DNA of 64,000 bases from Entomomonas sp. E2T0. Lineage in GTDB: Bacteria > Pseudomonadota > Gammaproteobacteria > Pseudomonadales > Pseudomonadaceae. Both the position numbers and the translations under genes were made by a program. The DNA is taken from positions 2,604,001-2,668,000 of the forward strand of contig NZ_CP094972.1 of NCBI RefSeq assembly GCF_025985425.1. Reading direction: 5' to 3'. Under the pieces are notes generated by a model. That model ran no database searches. It worked only from the letters and a program-made list of their open reading frames with translations, and was not told the origin of the DNA. Of the stretch, positions 51,279 through 60,600 are shown in pieces. The first letter of the stretch is position 1. Each line of letters opens with the position of its first letter.

Positions 51279-52415
51279 ATGTTAGATTATGAAATACTAA
51301 AACTTATCTGGTGGCTAATAATCGGTGTTGTTTTATTCGGTTTTGCCATCATGGATGGACACGATATGGGTGTTGGTACATTGCTTCCTTTCTTAGGAAA
51401 AAATGATAAAGAACGCCGTATTATAATTAATAGTGTGGCACCACACTGGGATGGTAACCAAGTCTGGTTTATTACTGCAGGTGCAGGTGTATTTGCGGCA
51501 TGGCCAGTGGTTTATTCCATTGCCTTCTCTGGTCTTTATTGGGCTATGTTACTTTTATTAGCTGCCTTATTCTTTAGACCTGTTGGCTTTGAATACCGCT
51601 CTAAAATAGCCAGCGATAGATGGCGTAAAAATTGGGACTGGGGTATTTTCGTAGGTAGTGCTATTCCTTCATTATTATTTGGGGTGGCTTTTGGTAACCT
51701 ATTATTAGGTATTCCATTCCACTTAGATGATAATATGCGTTCTTTCTATGATGGTAACTTCTTCCAATTATTACATCCATTTGCTCTTGTTTGTGGTGTA
51801 GTAAGTTTGACGTTATTAACCTTACAAGGTGCTACCTTCTTGGCACATCGTACTGAAGGTGCATTACAAGCTCGTGTAATTAAAGCAGCACGCATAGCAG
51901 GTCTTGTTATGTTGATTTGCTTTAGTATTGCAGGCATTTGGGTATTCTTTCTGAAAGGAATAGTAATTGATACTATGCCTGATCCTAAAGAAATTATTAA
52001 CCCATTAATGAAAACAGCTCATGTTGAAGAGGGTGCATGGTTAAATAACTATAAAGCAATACCTGCTCTATGGATTATACCTGTACTAGTTTATGTAATG
52101 GTGCTTACCACATTAGGCTTACAAGCGATGAAACGTACCTTATTAGCCTTTGTAACTTCATCTTTAGCTGTAGCTTGTACTATCCTAACAGCCGCTGTTG
52201 CTCTATTCCCATTTGTACTTCCATCTGCGGTTGACCCTAGTATGAGTATTACATTATGGGATGGTACATCAAGCTATTACACCTTAGTCGTTATGTTAAT
52301 CGTGGTAATTATCTTTGTACCTATGATTCTTACTTATACCGCATGGTCTTACTACGTAATGCGTGGTAAATTAAATGTTGAGTATATCGAAGCAAACGAC
52401 AAAACTTTATATTAA
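51279..52415 (+). CDS. cydB: Cytochrome bd ubiquinol oxidase subunit II
   Basis: 378 aa, eight or so helices. It starts [19 protein letters not shown] with the typical MDGHDMGVG following (residues 26-34), and [14 protein letters not shown] is the other family hallmark. It lies 18 bases after cydA with its own AAGGAGA site. The length equals E. coli CydB. Confidence 0.97.
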   Translation: MLDYEILKLIWWLIIGVVLFGFAIMDGHDMGVGTLLPFLGKNDKERRIIINSVAPHWDGNQVWFITAGAGVFAAWPVVYSIAFSGLYWAMLLLLAALFFRPVGFEYRSKIASDRWRKNWDWGIFVGSAIPSLLFGVAFGNLLLGIPFHLDDNMRSFYDGNFFQLLHPFALVCGVVSLTLLTLQGATFLAHRTEGALQARVIKAARIAGLVMLICFSIAGIWVFFLKGIVIDTMPDPKEIINPLMKTAHVEEGAWLNNYKAIPALWIIPVLVYVMVLTTLGLQAMKRTLLAFVTSSLAVACTILTAAVALFPFVLPSAVDPSMSITLWDGTSSYYTLVVMLIVVIIFVPMILTYTAWSYYVMRGKLNVEYIEANDKTLY

Positions 52416-52426
52416 GGAGAACCATT

Positions 52427-52540
52427 ATGTGGTATTTTGCTTGGTTTTTAGGTGTTGGCTTCGCTGTACTATTAGCTGTAGTCAATGCATTATGGTATGA
52501 ATCACGTCTTGAAGGTAAAAATACTGACAAGAAAGATTAG
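52427..52540 (+). CDS. cydX: Cytochrome bd oxidase accessory subunit CydX
   Basis: 37 aa. It starts MWYFAWFLGVGFAVLLAVVN, one transmembrane helix, and continues ALWYESRLEG, matching CydX, which stabilises the heme site of bd-I oxidase. An AAGGAGAA site precedes the ATG, 11 bases after cydB. The gene is too short for ordinary gene callers. Confidence 0.93.
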   Translation: MWYFAWFLGVGFAVLLAVVNALWYESRLEGKNTDKKD

Positions 52541-52549
52541 TAACTAATA

Positions 52550-52584
52550 AAAAATAGGGTCTTATCATTTAAGGCCCTATTTTT
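52550..52584 (+). terminator. Terminator of the cyd operon
   Basis: Stem AAAAATAGGGTCTTA / TAAGGCCCTATTTTT with one wobble pair and a 5-base loop, then T residues, 10 bases after cydX. Confidence 0.85.
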
Positions 52585-52702
52585 ATTTTAATTATAATAA
52601 TTATTTATATTACTAACCTTTTCCATCTATAGCTAAAAAAAATATTAAGTCAAACCATTTAATCTTAATAACATCTGTTAAATCTAAAGCCAATATGTAT
52701 CC

Positions 52703-53302
52703 TTACTCAAGAGTACGATAATTAGGATGGTTAGCCGCTTCTAACATCTGCTTATCCCCCTCTGAATCACCATAGGCATAAAGCTCATAATGGGATAAAT
52801 CACCTAACAATTTCTGTAAACGGTTTACTTTCTCTTGGCAACGGCAGTTAGCTCCCTGCAACTTACCAGTAAATATATCGTCTTGTTCTTCTAGGGTTGT
52901 ACAAAGCAAATCATCAAAACCTAAATCTTTTGCAGCTTTTTCTAAATAAAGATTCAATGACGCACTCACCATTACCAAACGATGCCCTTGTTCTTTATGC
53001 CATTTAATACGTTTAAGTGCCTTGGGTCTAATCAAAGGAGTGAAAGAACTCGCATAGCCCGCTCCTAATACTTTTAGGTGCTTAACCGATTGATTAGTAA
53101 ACAATGCTGCTACTATTTTTTCTTTAAAAAAATCACGATTAGATAGCTTTAAAACAACTTTAACTGCTTCAGGTAGTAATTTAATAAATACTTTATAAAC
53201 TTTCACTTTACCAAATGCCCAGTAAAGAAAGGGAACAAAGGTGTCTTTTGTTGTAATAGTAACATCAAAATCAAAGGCAGCAACAACTGGCTTATCTGTC
53301 AT
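52703..53302 (-). CDS. HAD-IB family phosphatase
   Basis: 199 aa from the ATG at 53302, which has an AAGGA site; the frame runs back to 53353 without support. Motif I is AFDFDVTITTKDT, with Val in place of the usual Gly after the second Asp. Motif II is LVMVSASLN, and motif III/IV is YAYGDSEGDKQML. HAD-IB members include phosphoserine phosphatase-like and CicA-like enzymes; the substrate is unknown. A terminator hairpin separates it from hemG. Confidence 0.82.
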   Translation of the reverse strand: MTDKPVVAAFDFDVTITTKDTFVPFLYWAFGKVKVYKVFIKLLPEAVKVVLKLSNRDFFKEKIVAALFTNQSVKHLKVLGAGYASSFTPLIRPKALKRIKWHKEQGHRLVMVSASLNLYLEKAAKDLGFDDLLCTTLEEQDDIFTGKLQGANCRCQEKVNRLQKLLGDLSHYELYAYGDSEGDKQMLEAANHPNYRTLE

Positions 53303-53342
53303 TAAATTATCCTTAAAATATAAAGTTAATAGCCAAAACAAC

Positions 53343-53368
53343 AAAAGGTTCAAATAATTGAACCTTTT
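53343..53368 (-). terminator. Terminator after hemG
   Basis: Perfect 11-bp stem AAAAGGTTCAA / TTGAACCTTTT with a 4-base loop, 17 bases after hemG on the minus strand. Confidence 0.75.
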
Positions 53369-53385
53369 ATCCAGTATTAATATTA

Positions 53386-53931
53386 CTATTTACGTGTTAG
53401 CGCGATAAACTCTTTAGCAAACTCATCCACTTTTTGCCAATTAGTATAATTATATTCCTTACTTAAATCTTGTTTTTCACCATCCATCCACATAATAAAC
53501 TTAATTAAAATCTTATCGTACCAAGTATAACGTGGATAACGTAAAGAACCTGCAAAAACACCTTTTAAAGTGGGTTTCCATGGTGTTTTTGCTAAAAATC
53601 TACGAGCATAACCATTGGTTTCAGGTGTATCTTTTCCTGGCTTTCTAGCTGTCAAATTAACACAAAAGAAAGCCGAGTTTTTTTCATTCAATGTTTTATA
53701 GTTCTTTTCAATAAAATCCAAAAAAGGTTTATCAAATTTGTTATAGCGAATTGCTGCCCCCATTAGAATTGTAGAGTATTCATTCAAATCTAACTCTGGC
53801 ATTTTCCATAAATCATAAACTTCATGTTCAATATCTTCAGCTTCTTCAGTCATGCGTAAAACTATTTTAGAGATGATTGCAAATGTCTGACCATCGATGG
53901 TTGAATACAGCAACAATGCTTTCTTTTTCAT
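53386..53931 (-). CDS. hemG: Menaquinone-dependent protoporphyrinogen oxidase HemG
   Basis: 181 aa flavodoxin-like enzyme oxidising protoporphyrinogen IX to protoporphyrin IX, passing electrons to the quinone pool. The FMN-binding loop is LYSTIDGQTFAI, and MGAAIRYNKFDKP, FCVNLTARKPGKDTP and AGSLRYPRYTWYD are HemG hallmarks. Length matches E. coli HemG. Placed near the bd oxidase genes, it would feed electrons into the same quinone pool and supply heme for the oxidase. Confidence 0.93.
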   Translation of the reverse strand: MKKKALLLYSTIDGQTFAIISKIVLRMTEEAEDIEHEVYDLWKMPELDLNEYSTILMGAAIRYNKFDKPFLDFIEKNYKTLNEKNSAFFCVNLTARKPGKDTPETNGYARRFLAKTPWKPTLKGVFAGSLRYPRYTWYDKILIKFIMWMDGEKQDLSKEYNYTNWQKVDEFAKEFIALTRK

Positions 53932-54089
53932 AGTGAGCTAACTCTTAACATGTCGTATTACATAGTTAATAAATGCTGAACAGTATATTAAGATAAGCTA
54001 TTAATATCAATTACTATTAATATTTATAATTATGTAAAAATAACTACAAAATAGTGACAAAATACAAGATATTATTATATTACACTTGT

Positions 54090-54095
54090 TATAAT
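54090..54095 (+). promoter_or_regulatory. Candidate -10 element
   Basis: TATAAT 38 bases before the preferred start at 54133. No -35 was recognised. The position makes the first in-frame ATG (54109) unlikely, as its leader would be only a few bases long. Confidence 0.4.
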
Positions 54096-54132
54096 ATGTT
54101 ACATGTTCATGGATAAAACAGGTAAGTTAGTT

Positions 54133-54591
54133 ATGATGAATAAAAATACGTTACAAATTAATAAACAAGATGGATCACTAACAATAAAGAATTACCCTAT
54201 AGTACTTAAAAAAGGGACTACTAGAGAAGAAATAGGTACCGTTTTAACACACCTCTATCGTTCTAATATTGACTATAAAAATGGCACTGAATGGATGTTT
54301 TTTGAAGAAATAGAGTTTAGTGAATGCCCTTGTACACTGGGCTTATATATTGATCATGGCGTTCTAACTGAAGCAAAAATCACTATTGTTCCAGTTCACT
54401 CAGATCGTTCTGCAGCTGGTTGGTCATCTAATGCAACTGTTGATGAAGCTGTTTTATTGGCTTTAATTGAATACAGAATTCAACTATCACGTCCTTTTAA
54501 AGAAGGCACAGAGTTTTTTGATTGGGGTGAAGTTTGGTGCTTGCCAGACTACAAACGCTCTGAAATGAACTCAGGCATCAAATATAAATAA
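54133..54591 (+). CDS. Protein of unknown function
   Basis: 152 aa from the ATG at 54133, preceded by AGGT; the frame continues upstream to 54103 but the likely transcription start makes that doubtful. No family recognised. It looks like a soluble alpha+beta protein with KNGTEWMFFEEIEFSECPCTLGLY, then VHSDRSAAGWSSNATVDEAVLLALIEYR and a closing DWGEVWCLPDYKRSEM. The layout resembles small immunity-type proteins but no toxin is nearby. It is a single gene with its own terminator. Confidence 0.6.
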   Translation: MMNKNTLQINKQDGSLTIKNYPIVLKKGTTREEIGTVLTHLYRSNIDYKNGTEWMFFEEIEFSECPCTLGLYIDHGVLTEAKITIVPVHSDRSAAGWSSNATVDEAVLLALIEYRIQLSRPFKEGTEFFDWGEVWCLPDYKRSEMNSGIKYK

Positions 54592-54592
54592 G

Positions 54593-54625
54593 ATTATCCC
54601 TTAGCTTATAAAGCTAAGGGATAAT
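54593..54625. terminator. Bidirectional terminator
   Basis: Perfect 15-bp stem ATTATCCCTTAGCTT / AAGCTAAGGGATAAT with a 3-base loop, between the convergent unknown gene and speE. Confidence 0.85.
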
Positions 54626-54628
54626 TTA

Positions 54629-55489
54629 TTAATCATTATTTTGTTTACCAATTGCTTCCAATACATATTGTGGTAAAGCAAAAGCGGCATAATGCATAGC
54701 AGGATTATAATAACGAGTTTTAATATTTGCTTTATTAAAACGAGCCTTTAACTCATCAAGGGATGTATAGCGTAATTCTTTGTCTTTACTCCCCCAAGCA
54801 AAAGTCATATCACCACCAATATAAGTAGGCACCGCTGCACGATAAAAATGCCAATCCGCAAACAAGCCTTGCATTTTATTAGCTGTACTCTTTACTTCAT
54901 CTAATTGCATAAAAGGTGTGCCATTCTGAGTAACCAATACACCTTTTTCAGTTAAACAACGATGACAAGCTTGATAAAAATTCTCAGTAAATAAGACTTC
55001 TGCTGGCCCAATAGGATCTGTAGAGTCTGAAATAATTACATCATATTTTTGTGACGTATTAGCCACAAACTCCATACCATCGCCAATCACAAGCTCTAAT
55101 CTAGGATCTTGATAAGCGCCAGCTGAATGATTAGGTAAATATTTAGTACAAAGGTCAATAACCCCTCTATCAATTTCTACCATAGTAATTTTTTCTATGG
55201 TTGCATGGCGACATACCTCACGCAGCATTCCCCCATCACCACCACCAATAATTAATACACTTTTCACATTACCATGTGCCATAATGGGAAGGTGAGCCAT
55301 CATTTCATGGTAAATAAATTCATCAGCTTCTGTAGTTTGAATAACACCATCTAAGGCCATTACAGTGCCCATTTTTCCATTACGGAAAATGACTAATTTC
55401 TGATGGTCTGTTTGGGTTTCAAATAACATTTCATCAATACTAAAACGTTGACCATAATCAGGATACAGGGTTTCTAAATAATCACTCAT
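54629..55489 (-). CDS. speE: Spermidine synthase
   Basis: 286 aa aminopropyltransferase converting putrescine and decarboxylated SAM to spermidine. The ATG at 55489 has a GGAAAG site and gives [16 protein letters not shown]. The nucleotide motif [14 protein letters not shown] and the catalytic Asp in [11 protein letters not shown] are intact. No speD lies beside it. The fusion gene upstream ends 27 bases before this start, so the two probably share a transcript. Confidence 0.95.
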   Translation of the reverse strand: MSDYLETLYPDYGQRFSIDEMLFETQTDHQKLVIFRNGKMGTVMALDGVIQTTEADEFIYHEMMAHLPIMAHGNVKSVLIIGGGDGGMLREVCRHATIEKITMVEIDRGVIDLCTKYLPNHSAGAYQDPRLELVIGDGMEFVANTSQKYDVIISDSTDPIGPAEVLFTENFYQACHRCLTEKGVLVTQNGTPFMQLDEVKSTANKMQGLFADWHFYRAAVPTYIGGDMTFAWGSKDKELRYTSLDELKARFNKANIKTRYYNPAMHYAAFALPQYVLEAIGKQNND

Positions 55490-55516
55490 TACTCTTTCCA
55501 CAATATCAAATTAAAT

Positions 55517-56647
55517 TTATTGGCTGCAATTAGGGCAACTGATTTTACCTGTGCGACGATGATAGATCACTTCTGTTCCCTCATCTACTGGCTCACCACA
55601 ATGATCACATACAGTAGCACAAGTTAATACTTCTTTATCAAATGATTCTAAGTCAACAAACTCATCACCTACTTTAATGGGCCATGGTTTATCCTTTACT
55701 ACATCAGGTCGGAATTTTTCTTCATACTGGTGCCAAACATGGCGTTGCTCATCCGTTAAACCATGGTCTTTGAAGGTATCATCTAAAATAACACGACGAT
55801 GATCCATTAAATCATCTGAAATCACCATCCAATGATGTAAATTACGAGGACGTTGACCAAAATGAACATGTTCACGAGTAAACAAATACTTCATAAAAGA
55901 AAATTGTTTTTCAACTAAACGTGTTTTACTCACATTAGCAAAAAAAGGAGCTAAGCGTTCATCCTCATAAACTCGATCATAAAAATCGATCAATACAGTC
56001 CTAACTTTCGCACCATCATCTAACTGATGCCACACCTCTAAATTTGGTTCTGGGTCTGGCTTTTCTTCCGTTAGCCACATCGGTATTTGTTGTGAATAAG
56101 GGCCACGAATTTGAATCATTGTATCTGGCTGTAATTCACCTTGTAGCCAAGTTAATGTTGCAGGGGCTGTATCAGCTAATAACTCAACAGTAAGCACCCA
56201 CTCACCATCAGTTTCTACTACTTTAACTACCGCCTCATCAGTTGTACCATCAATGATTTTAAAGGTATCCCCTACTTCAAACTTACGACTTCTACCTAAC
56301 TCAATCGTAAAACGATATTTAGGCTGTGCTGCTGTCGGCTGCTCTACAGCCATTAAGAAAGCATCTGTGATAACATCATCAGGACTTAATGGTGCAATGG
56401 TCATATCTGTTGTTGGAATACAACGACAAGTCAATACATAGCCTTTTTCTTTTTGGTAATCTGACAAGCCAAGTTGTGCTTCTGCAGGGATATCACCCTC
56501 TAAACAACGCACAGCACAAGTTTGACAAGAACCACCACGACACGAAAAAGGTATTGAAACGCCACTACGAATAAAACCATCTAATACAGTTTCATCAGGC
56601 TTAATTTCTACTACATTCGTTTCAAAATAAACACGCTTATTTGACAT
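55517..56647 (-). CDS. Ferredoxin - FNR-like barrel - truncated globin - zinc ribbon fusion
   Basis: 376 aa from the ATG at 56647 (GGAAAT upstream). Residues 1-85 are a plant-type [2Fe-2S] ferredoxin with ligands C36, C41, C44 and C74. Residues about 105-188 resemble the FAD-binding barrel of ferredoxin reductases, ending MIQIRGPYSQ, but without its NAD domain. Residues about 212-316 look like a group II/III truncated globin, with LHHWMVISDDLMDHR supplying the proximal histidine (H271 or H272). The C-terminus is a zinc ribbon with C347, C350, C371 and C374. An electron-fed oxygen or NO chemistry is plausible; no function is proven. Upstream of speE. Confidence 0.8.
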   Translation of the reverse strand: MSNKRVYFETNVVEIKPDETVLDGFIRSGVSIPFSCRGGSCQTCAVRCLEGDIPAEAQLGLSDYQKEKGYVLTCRCIPTTDMTIAPLSPDDVITDAFLMAVEQPTAAQPKYRFTIELGRSRKFEVGDTFKIIDGTTDEAVVKVVETDGEWVLTVELLADTAPATLTWLQGELQPDTMIQIRGPYSQQIPMWLTEEKPDPEPNLEVWHQLDDGAKVRTVLIDFYDRVYEDERLAPFFANVSKTRLVEKQFSFMKYLFTREHVHFGQRPRNLHHWMVISDDLMDHRRVILDDTFKDHGLTDEQRHVWHQYEEKFRPDVVKDKPWPIKVGDEFVDLESFDKEVLTCATVCDHCGEPVDEGTEVIYHRRTGKISCPNCSQ

Positions 56648-56714
56648 TATTACTATTTCCATACAAAAACTAGTGCTATTGTACAGGTTAATAACTAAAA
56701 ATTAAGCTATTAGT

Positions 56715-58883
56715 TTATAATTTATTTAATGTTTCCTTTAAAACAGTTAAGTTAGCGTCCCTTACTTTCTTAATAAACTTATGAAAAGGCACATCCGTAA
56801 TAGCTACTAATCCCATATGGCCATTTTCACCATCCAGTAAACGTCCCGTAATAGGTTCATCTATATACTGAAACCAATGTAATCCCACCATATGCGGATC
56901 TTCAAAAGCACCTTCAACAAACTGCTGATAACTATCGCCACGCGCTTTATCATCTGTGACAGCCACAGGACCAGCCCATAAAGCCCCTGTAGCCTTAGAA
57001 CCAAAAGTAAACTCAGTAATCATAATAGGCTTATCTAAACTGGCCACTAGTTTAGTATCATAGCCTTGCTTAGCTAATAATGTGTAAGTATTAAAACTAA
57101 TTACGTCACAATATTTGGCACAAGAGGTTATTACTTCAGGTAACTTCACTGCAAAACGATTACCTAAAAATAAATGGTTAGGATCATATTTAGTGAGCAT
57201 CTCTTTTACTGTTTTAAAGTAATTATCTGCATAACTTCTCAAAAAATAACTATAATCCTCACTAATTGCTGTATATTTAGCACTAGGCAAAGGAGCAGTA
57301 AAACTTTGTTGCTCCAGATCTTGCCAAGATTTAATAGAAATCCCCCAAGCACTCGCTAACTTATCAATCTCTTTATATTTATTCTTTAATTGTTTTATAA
57401 ATACCTGCTTTGCTGGACTTTCACTATTTCTACTTAACGAATTAATTGCTAAAGCATAGTGTGCTGCTGGTGAGCTATCTAGCCCTCCCCATGATAATTC
57501 ATTATCCGCAAAATATCCGACTAACCATGGATCATTCACTCTATTTTCAGTAGCTAACTTTACTGCTTTCTCCACAGCTTCAGTAAACTTAGGATCAAAT
57601 GTATCAGGCATAAACCCCCACCAATCCATACCTGATGGAACACTGGCATAGTCACCCTTAATTAAAATAGGCATGGTATAGGGTAAACGTTTTTCTGCAA
57701 TTAACTGTTTATCACTCCAATTACCAATAGTATTAAATCCCCATGCTTTAAAACGATTTATGGTACGATTACGCCAATTTTTTAAAATAGCTTTACCAGA
57801 TACACGATACATATTGGCTTGATAAAAATCATACCACTGTCCCTTATCTATCCCTCTGCCTCCTTGTGCTGCATTACCACTATTGGTATTAGCATGACCA
57901 TAAAAATTAGCTAGTGGCGTATTTTTCTCAGGCAGTGAAGCAAACATAAAATCACGCCCTGCTATATAGGTCTGACTTTGATCAGGCACAACAGTATTAA
58001 TCCCCAAAGAAATAAATGCATGTCCCTTTGGAGACACTAAATACCATCTATCATTATGTTTTTCTGTTCTAAAGTAATTAGTCGCTTTAAATTGAGGTTT
58101 AGAGCCTAAACCACCAAACTTATCTTGTATTAACTGATGACTTAACCACTCTTTTAATTGAGCTTGTTCAGCTTGAGCTACTTGTTGTAGTTGTTTATCA
58201 CTAATAATTTTATCTGACCATTTAACAATATTATTTTGACCATATTTATCCACGATATGATGATAGGCCATATAGTCTACATCATCGCCTATAGCTTTAA
58301 TATTGCCTATCAATAGGCTTTGTGGGATAGCTGGTTTAACCATTGTAAGGGTGATACTTGCTAGCTTACTTATATCTATCTTACCTACTACACTAATAGG
58401 TAATAAATAGCGTGTATTATCTCTTTGCCATGATGAGGTTATACCTTCTCGCATTCCCCATGCACGTCCAGATGTTTCTTTAAGTGGAATAAGTAAGTTT
58501 TGAGCAGGGCCAGCAGGTAATGCAACTGTCGCCCTAAGTACAGTTTTTTGGTCTGTATCCTTAATATCAACATATAATGTTAAATCCCAATCCATTGCAT
58601 TTTGCATACGCAAACTTAATGCCTTTTGATTGATAAGATTAATTGGCTGATTAAATTGCAAGGCAATACTTGGGTTATCTATATTATTAGCAAACGTTAA
58701 TCTTCTGAATGACTCATGCTGTTGGTTATACTCTAGCTCACTATTAGGTAAAGTTACTCCTTGAGTAAATAAATTTACCTTACTTGAAGGCTGTAAAAAA
58801 TTATATAACGGTTGCTCATCCGCCAATACTAAACTGATCGAACTAACACATAACAGGGATAACATCACAATACGGTTTAACAT
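56715..58883 (-). CDS. Secreted clan GH-A glycosidase, beta-agarase/GH50-like
   Basis: 722 aa from the ATG at 58883. A signal peptide (to about residue 22) is followed by an N-terminal beta-rich region (about 30-210) and a TIM-barrel (about 280-720). The acid/base candidate is in YFADNELSWGG and the nucleophile candidate in IMITEFTFGS, the two-glutamate pattern of clan GH-A. WGFNTIGNWSD and GRLLDGENGHMGL resemble GH50 beta-agarases. Similar genes occur in Pseudomonas that do not use agar, so the substrate may be a galactose-containing host or bacterial polymer. Confidence 0.72.
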   Translation of the reverse strand: MLNRIVMLSLLCVSSISLVLADEQPLYNFLQPSSKVNLFTQGVTLPNSELEYNQQHESFRRLTFANNIDNPSIALQFNQPINLINQKALSLRMQNAMDWDLTLYVDIKDTDQKTVLRATVALPAGPAQNLLIPLKETSGRAWGMREGITSSWQRDNTRYLLPISVVGKIDISKLASITLTMVKPAIPQSLLIGNIKAIGDDVDYMAYHHIVDKYGQNNIVKWSDKIISDKQLQQVAQAEQAQLKEWLSHQLIQDKFGGLGSKPQFKATNYFRTEKHNDRWYLVSPKGHAFISLGINTVVPDQSQTYIAGRDFMFASLPEKNTPLANFYGHANTNSGNAAQGGRGIDKGQWYDFYQANMYRVSGKAILKNWRNRTINRFKAWGFNTIGNWSDKQLIAEKRLPYTMPILIKGDYASVPSGMDWWGFMPDTFDPKFTEAVEKAVKLATENRVNDPWLVGYFADNELSWGGLDSSPAAHYALAINSLSRNSESPAKQVFIKQLKNKYKEIDKLASAWGISIKSWQDLEQQSFTAPLPSAKYTAISEDYSYFLRSYADNYFKTVKEMLTKYDPNHLFLGNRFAVKLPEVITSCAKYCDVISFNTYTLLAKQGYDTKLVASLDKPIMITEFTFGSKATGALWAGPVAVTDDKARGDSYQQFVEGAFEDPHMVGLHWFQYIDEPITGRLLDGENGHMGLVAITDVPFHKFIKKVRDANLTVLKETLNKL

Positions 58884-59083
58884 TAGAATACCAATTATTA
58901 TAGGCAAATATTCTTATAAGACTTAATAACTGAAAAAAAAGTTTAATTTCTACCATAAATGCAATGTAATAATTTGTACAAACACTCCTATTAATATTTA
59001 GTCATAGTATTTCTAACCTATTTAAGAACTATAAACTACAATGATCTCTCTAATATATAAATAATCTTAAAAGGATTCTTATT

Positions 59084-59650
59084 ATGTTGAATGACAATCA
59101 ATACCCAGAGCTAATACAAAAGCTACAGATGAACCGTATTTGGTTCCTTATTTTAGGGGTATTATTAGTAGTAGGCGGTTTTTTCGCACTAACCTATAGT
59201 TTTATTACTACTATTGTTGCTATGTACTTCTTAGGTGGTTTTTTAATTGCAACAGGGCTAATTCAACTATTTCATAGTTTTTATGCTAAACAGACAACAG
59301 CTGTTTTTGTGCTTTCTATCTTATGGTCTGTTAGCTATTTAGTAGCTGGCATTTGTTTGCTTATCATTCCTATGGAGTCAGCACTTTATCTCGCTTTACT
59401 GTTAGCTATTTTATTAATAGCATTTGGCATTAGCCGTTTATTTTATAGCTATAAACTACGTAAAATGGTTGGTAGTCAATGGTTATATCTTACAGGCTTT
59501 TTAAATATTCTGTTCGGTATCATCATTATTGCAGCATGGCCTGTCAGCGGTACAATTTTTGGTATTATGATAGGCATTGATTTATTAATGCAGGGTGTAA
59601 GCTTTATTATGGTTTACATAGCTATTCGTAAAGATTCTTTTAAAGCATAA
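59084..59650 (+). CDS. hdeD: HdeD family membrane protein (DUF308)
   Basis: 188 aa with six hydrophobic helices in three pairs, the DUF308 layout. It starts after a polar 18-residue stretch, and LGGFLIATGLIQLFHSFYAK and its repeat FGISRLFYSYKLRKM show the internal duplication. In E. coli HdeD is an acid-resistance membrane protein; the role here is unknown. It is a single gene with a following terminator. Confidence 0.82.
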   Translation: MLNDNQYPELIQKLQMNRIWFLILGVLLVVGGFFALTYSFITTIVAMYFLGGFLIATGLIQLFHSFYAKQTTAVFVLSILWSVSYLVAGICLLIIPMESALYLALLLAILLIAFGISRLFYSYKLRKMVGSQWLYLTGFLNILFGIIIIAAWPVSGTIFGIMIGIDLLMQGVSFIMVYIAIRKDSFKA

Positions 59651-59658
59651 TTCATTAC

Positions 59659-59682
59659 AAAGCCCAATTTTATTTGGGCTTT
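59659..59682. terminator. Terminator between convergent hdeD and DUF1275 genes
   Basis: 9-bp stem AAAGCCCAA / TTGGGCTTT with a 6-base loop, followed on the plus strand by a short T run; it serves hdeD and possibly the opposite gene. Confidence 0.75.
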
Positions 59683-59689
59683 TCTGTTT

Positions 59690-60469
59690 CTAAGCTACTT
59701 TTTTATAATTCCTTAAACGAGTACGTGCCTTTAAATCATGAGAGATCGATAGTGCTCCCCAGACAAATAATAAAATAGCTAATGGCAAAATAAATTGAAA
59801 CCCAAGATGTCTAAAACCTAAGGCACCTACTACTCCACCTATAAAGAAATAAAACAAAATACCAATAAATAATACTAATTTACGTCTATTGGTTTTAATG
59901 GCTGCAACTTTTTTAAGTGGATTTTTATGGAAATACATAGCTTTTGATAATTCAATACCGATATCTGTAGCAATCCCTGTCATATGTGTACTACGTAACA
60001 AGCCATTAGACAAAATAGTAATAACTGTATTATGCATTCCCATAATAAAACACAGCAACATAATAGTAGGCGAAAAAAATAAAAACTTCCATTCCGTCCC
60101 TAAAGTTATTCCTAGCGTACCAAATAGTAAAAGAATAAATGATTCTACACACATGGAAATACCATAGCCACTACGAAAACGACTACGCCTTGCCCAAATA
60201 ATTAACCATGTAGAATGCATGGCACCACCAATAAAGCAGAGTAACATGCAAAAAAATAAAATAACTAACTGAATATCACCTAATACTAAGTGATCAGCCA
60301 TCGCAGACACTTCGCCTGTTACATGCGAGGTATAATAGCCAATAGCGAAAAAACCACCTGCATTTACCGCGCCAGCAATAAATGCCATGATATAGCCTAA
60401 CTTACGTAGGGCATTATCTTCAAAAGTAACCTTATCAAGCAGTACAGTGATACGCGTACGACGTTCCAT
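59690..60469 (-). CDS. DUF1275 (YoaK-type) membrane protein
   Basis: 259 aa with about six helices. YIMAFIAGAVNAGGFFAIGYYTSHVTG is the family N-terminal signature (aromatic/glycine-rich with SHVTG), and LRSTHMTGIATDIG is its second conserved motif. YoaK/DUF1275 proteins are widespread inner membrane proteins of unknown function. Single gene. Confidence 0.85.
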   Translation of the reverse strand: MERRTRITVLLDKVTFEDNALRKLGYIMAFIAGAVNAGGFFAIGYYTSHVTGEVSAMADHLVLGDIQLVILFFCMLLCFIGGAMHSTWLIIWARRSRFRSGYGISMCVESFILLLFGTLGITLGTEWKFLFFSPTIMLLCFIMGMHNTVITILSNGLLRSTHMTGIATDIGIELSKAMYFHKNPLKKVAAIKTNRRKLVLFIGILFYFFIGGVVGALGFRHLGFQFILPLAILLFVWGALSISHDLKARTRLRNYKKVA

Positions 60470-60547
60470 GATAATTTAAAATAACATTTAGAAGTTAATA
60501 GTATAAGGAATATATTATAAGCTATCGCATAAATCATTAGCTAATAA

Positions 60548-60577
60548 AAAAGGATGATTATAATCAATCATCCTTTT
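60548..60577 (-). terminator. Terminator after sodC
   Basis: Perfect 12-bp stem AAAAGGATGATT / AATCATCCTTTT with a 6-base loop, 23 bases after sodC on the minus strand. Confidence 0.82.
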
Positions 60578-60600
60578 CCAAATACTGATTATTAAAAATA

